32,575 nucleotides of DNA from Acidobacteriota bacterium (GTDB lineage: Bacteria > Acidobacteriota > Blastocatellia > Pyrinomonadales > Pyrinomonadaceae): assembly GCA_013813755.1 (NCBI GenBank), contig JACCRD010000138.1, positions 1 through 32,575 on the forward strand, in the 5' to 3' direction. The notes beneath the pieces are model-generated. The model saw only the letters and a list, made by a program, of their open reading frames with translations. It was not told the origin of the DNA and searched no databases. Positions 31,797 to 32,575 of this stretch are shown here, piece by piece (positions within the stretch are counted from its first letter, which is position 1; every line of letters begins with the position of its first letter). Made by a program: the position numbers and the translations under genes.

Positions 31797-32575
31797 ATGA
31801 AAGAGGATTGTGACAAAGATATTTTGAGATGGAATAAACTACAGAGGCGTTTGGCTGAAATTAATATTAAAAAGGCTTTTATTCGTTTACGCGCTATCCA
31901 AATAGAACCGATTTTAATAAAAGGATGGGCTATTAGCAGGTCATATCCGGCAAAGCATTTCAGAGCGTCTGTAGATGTCGATTTAGGTGTGAACCCTCTC
32001 CAATACCAAAAAGCGAAGGATATTTTAGAGAATGATGCCGACAACTTTATGTTTGTTGATTTACACGAAGGATTCAGGCATCTGGATAATGTTTCCTGGC
32101 AAAATTTGTTTGAAAATTCAAGACTTGTGGAAATAGAAGAGACCCCGATCAGGATTCTAAGACCCGAGGATCATTTAAGGGTTTTGTGTACCCATTGGCT
32201 TAACGACGGCGGCGCAAATAAGGAAAGGCTTTGGGACATATTCTATGCAGTGGAAAATCGTTCGGACGATTTTGAATGGGATCGTTTTTTAGAAATTTCC
32301 GGTCCGAAAAGAAGAAAATGGTTTGTTTGCGCGCTTGGTTTGGCTCACAGATACCTCGGACTCGACTTAAAAGACACTCCGATTGAGAAAGAGGCGCTGG
32401 CAATACCGAAATGGATAATTAAAGCAGTCGAAAAGGAGTGGGGAAGTGATGTCAAATTAAAACCGCTCCAAAGTTGTCTGCAGAATAAAAAAGAATTGTT
32501 TGAACAAATAAAAAAAAGAATTCCTCCAAATCCGATCCAGGCGACAATTGAAATGGAGGGGGATTTTGACAATAA
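31797..32575 (+). CDS. Family-5 nucleotidyltransferase (partial, runs off right edge)
   Basis: The frame stays open from ATG 31797 to the window end (259 codons visible). The core motif is PILIKGWAISRSYP (38-51) followed by RASVDVDLGV (56-65), where Asp60-x-Asp62 are the metal ligands of the nucleotidyltransferase fold. The helical part LRVLCTHWLNDGG and WDRFLEISGP...LAHRYLGL matches PF14907-type proteins (uncharacterised nucleotidyltransferases). These occur with HprK-related kinases and PqqD proteins, as seen upstream. The start codon lies eight bases after a perfect terminator hairpin and has no Shine-Dalgarno, so expression must come from a promoter not seen or from read-through. A minus-strand frame (31763-32044) over it is a shadow. 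Reaction and target are unknown. Confidence 0.85.
   Translation, partial: MKEDCDKDILRWNKLQRRLAEINIKKAFIRLRAIQIEPILIKGWAISRSYPAKHFRASVDVDLGVNPLQYQKAKDILENDADNFMFVDLHEGFRHLDNVSWQNLFENSRLVEIEETPIRILRPEDHLRVLCTHWLNDGGANKERLWDIFYAVENRSDDFEWDRFLEISGPKRRKWFVCALGLAHRYLGLDLKDTPIEKEALAIPKWIIKAVEKEWGSDVKLKPLQSCLQNKKELFEQIKKRIPPNPIQATIEMEGDFDN

Noticed and set aside
31763-32044. Minus-strand open frame of 93 codons at the right edge
   Set aside because: It overlaps the terminator and the nucleotidyltransferase, whose family motifs lie on the plus strand.
30312-32575. Lasso-peptide or radical-SAM RiPP cluster
   Set aside because: PqqD and HprK-like genes occur in some lasso loci, but there is no asparagine synthetase-like cyclase, no transglutaminase-like protease, no radical-SAM enzyme and no exporter here. 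The rest may lie beyond the right edge.

Overview
The window comes from a Gram-negative-type bacterium: it encodes an outer-membrane polysaccharide exporter with two SLBB modules, a Wzc-type tyrosine autokinase, an ADP-heptose pathway and NagZ. The last genes (HprK-related kinase, PqqD-domain protein with a Tat-like segment and Cys-rich tail, family-5 nucleotidyltransferase) resemble gene sets I associate with Acidobacteriota such as Blastocatellia. That placement is inference at low-to-moderate confidence. Local G+C is uneven, from about 50% in the dehydratase gene down to 15-17% in two 60-base lines of the HprK-like gene.

Left part (1-6179, everything on the minus strand): the first codons of a probable methyltransferase run off the left edge. 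Next come tRNA-Cys(GCA) and tRNA-Gly(GCC), which share a good sigma70-type promoter and have a long hairpin between them. Then follow a family-5 solute-binding lipoprotein, a NagZ-type glycoside hydrolase family 3 enzyme and full-length mutS.

Centre and right (6413-30276, all plus strand): one long Wzx/Wzy-dependent exopolysaccharide or O-antigen locus. It starts with export and chain-length genes (Wza-like, Wzc-like). It continues with a GDP-mannose 3,5-epimerase, a nucleotide-sugar 6-dehydrogenase, two SAM methyltransferases, one GT2 and several GT4 glycosyltransferases, a Wzx flippase and a Wzy-type polymerase. A heptose module follows, containing an unusual HldE-adenylyltransferase/GmhA fusion and a separate HldE kinase. 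It ends with a cassette for a UDP-L-FucNAc or L-QuiNAc-type sugar (reductase, 4,6-dehydratase/5-epimerase, 2-epimerase, WbuB-like transferase), then a WbpV/WbjF-like SDR and a WecA/WbpL-like initiating transferase. The order closely resembles the 3' half of the Pseudomonas aeruginosa O11 locus as I recall it. Together these genes make activated sugars, start a lipid-linked repeat on undecaprenyl phosphate, extend and decorate it, flip and polymerise it, and export the product.

Right edge (30312-32575): a small, different system. An AT-rich HprK-related kinase gene is followed by a 160-residue protein that joins a PqqD fold, a twin-arginine-like membrane segment and a six-cysteine tail. Then come a stem-loop, a perfect 21-bp terminator hairpin, and a truncated nucleotidyltransferase gene that starts just after the hairpin. 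This peptide-like system is the most interesting part of the window.
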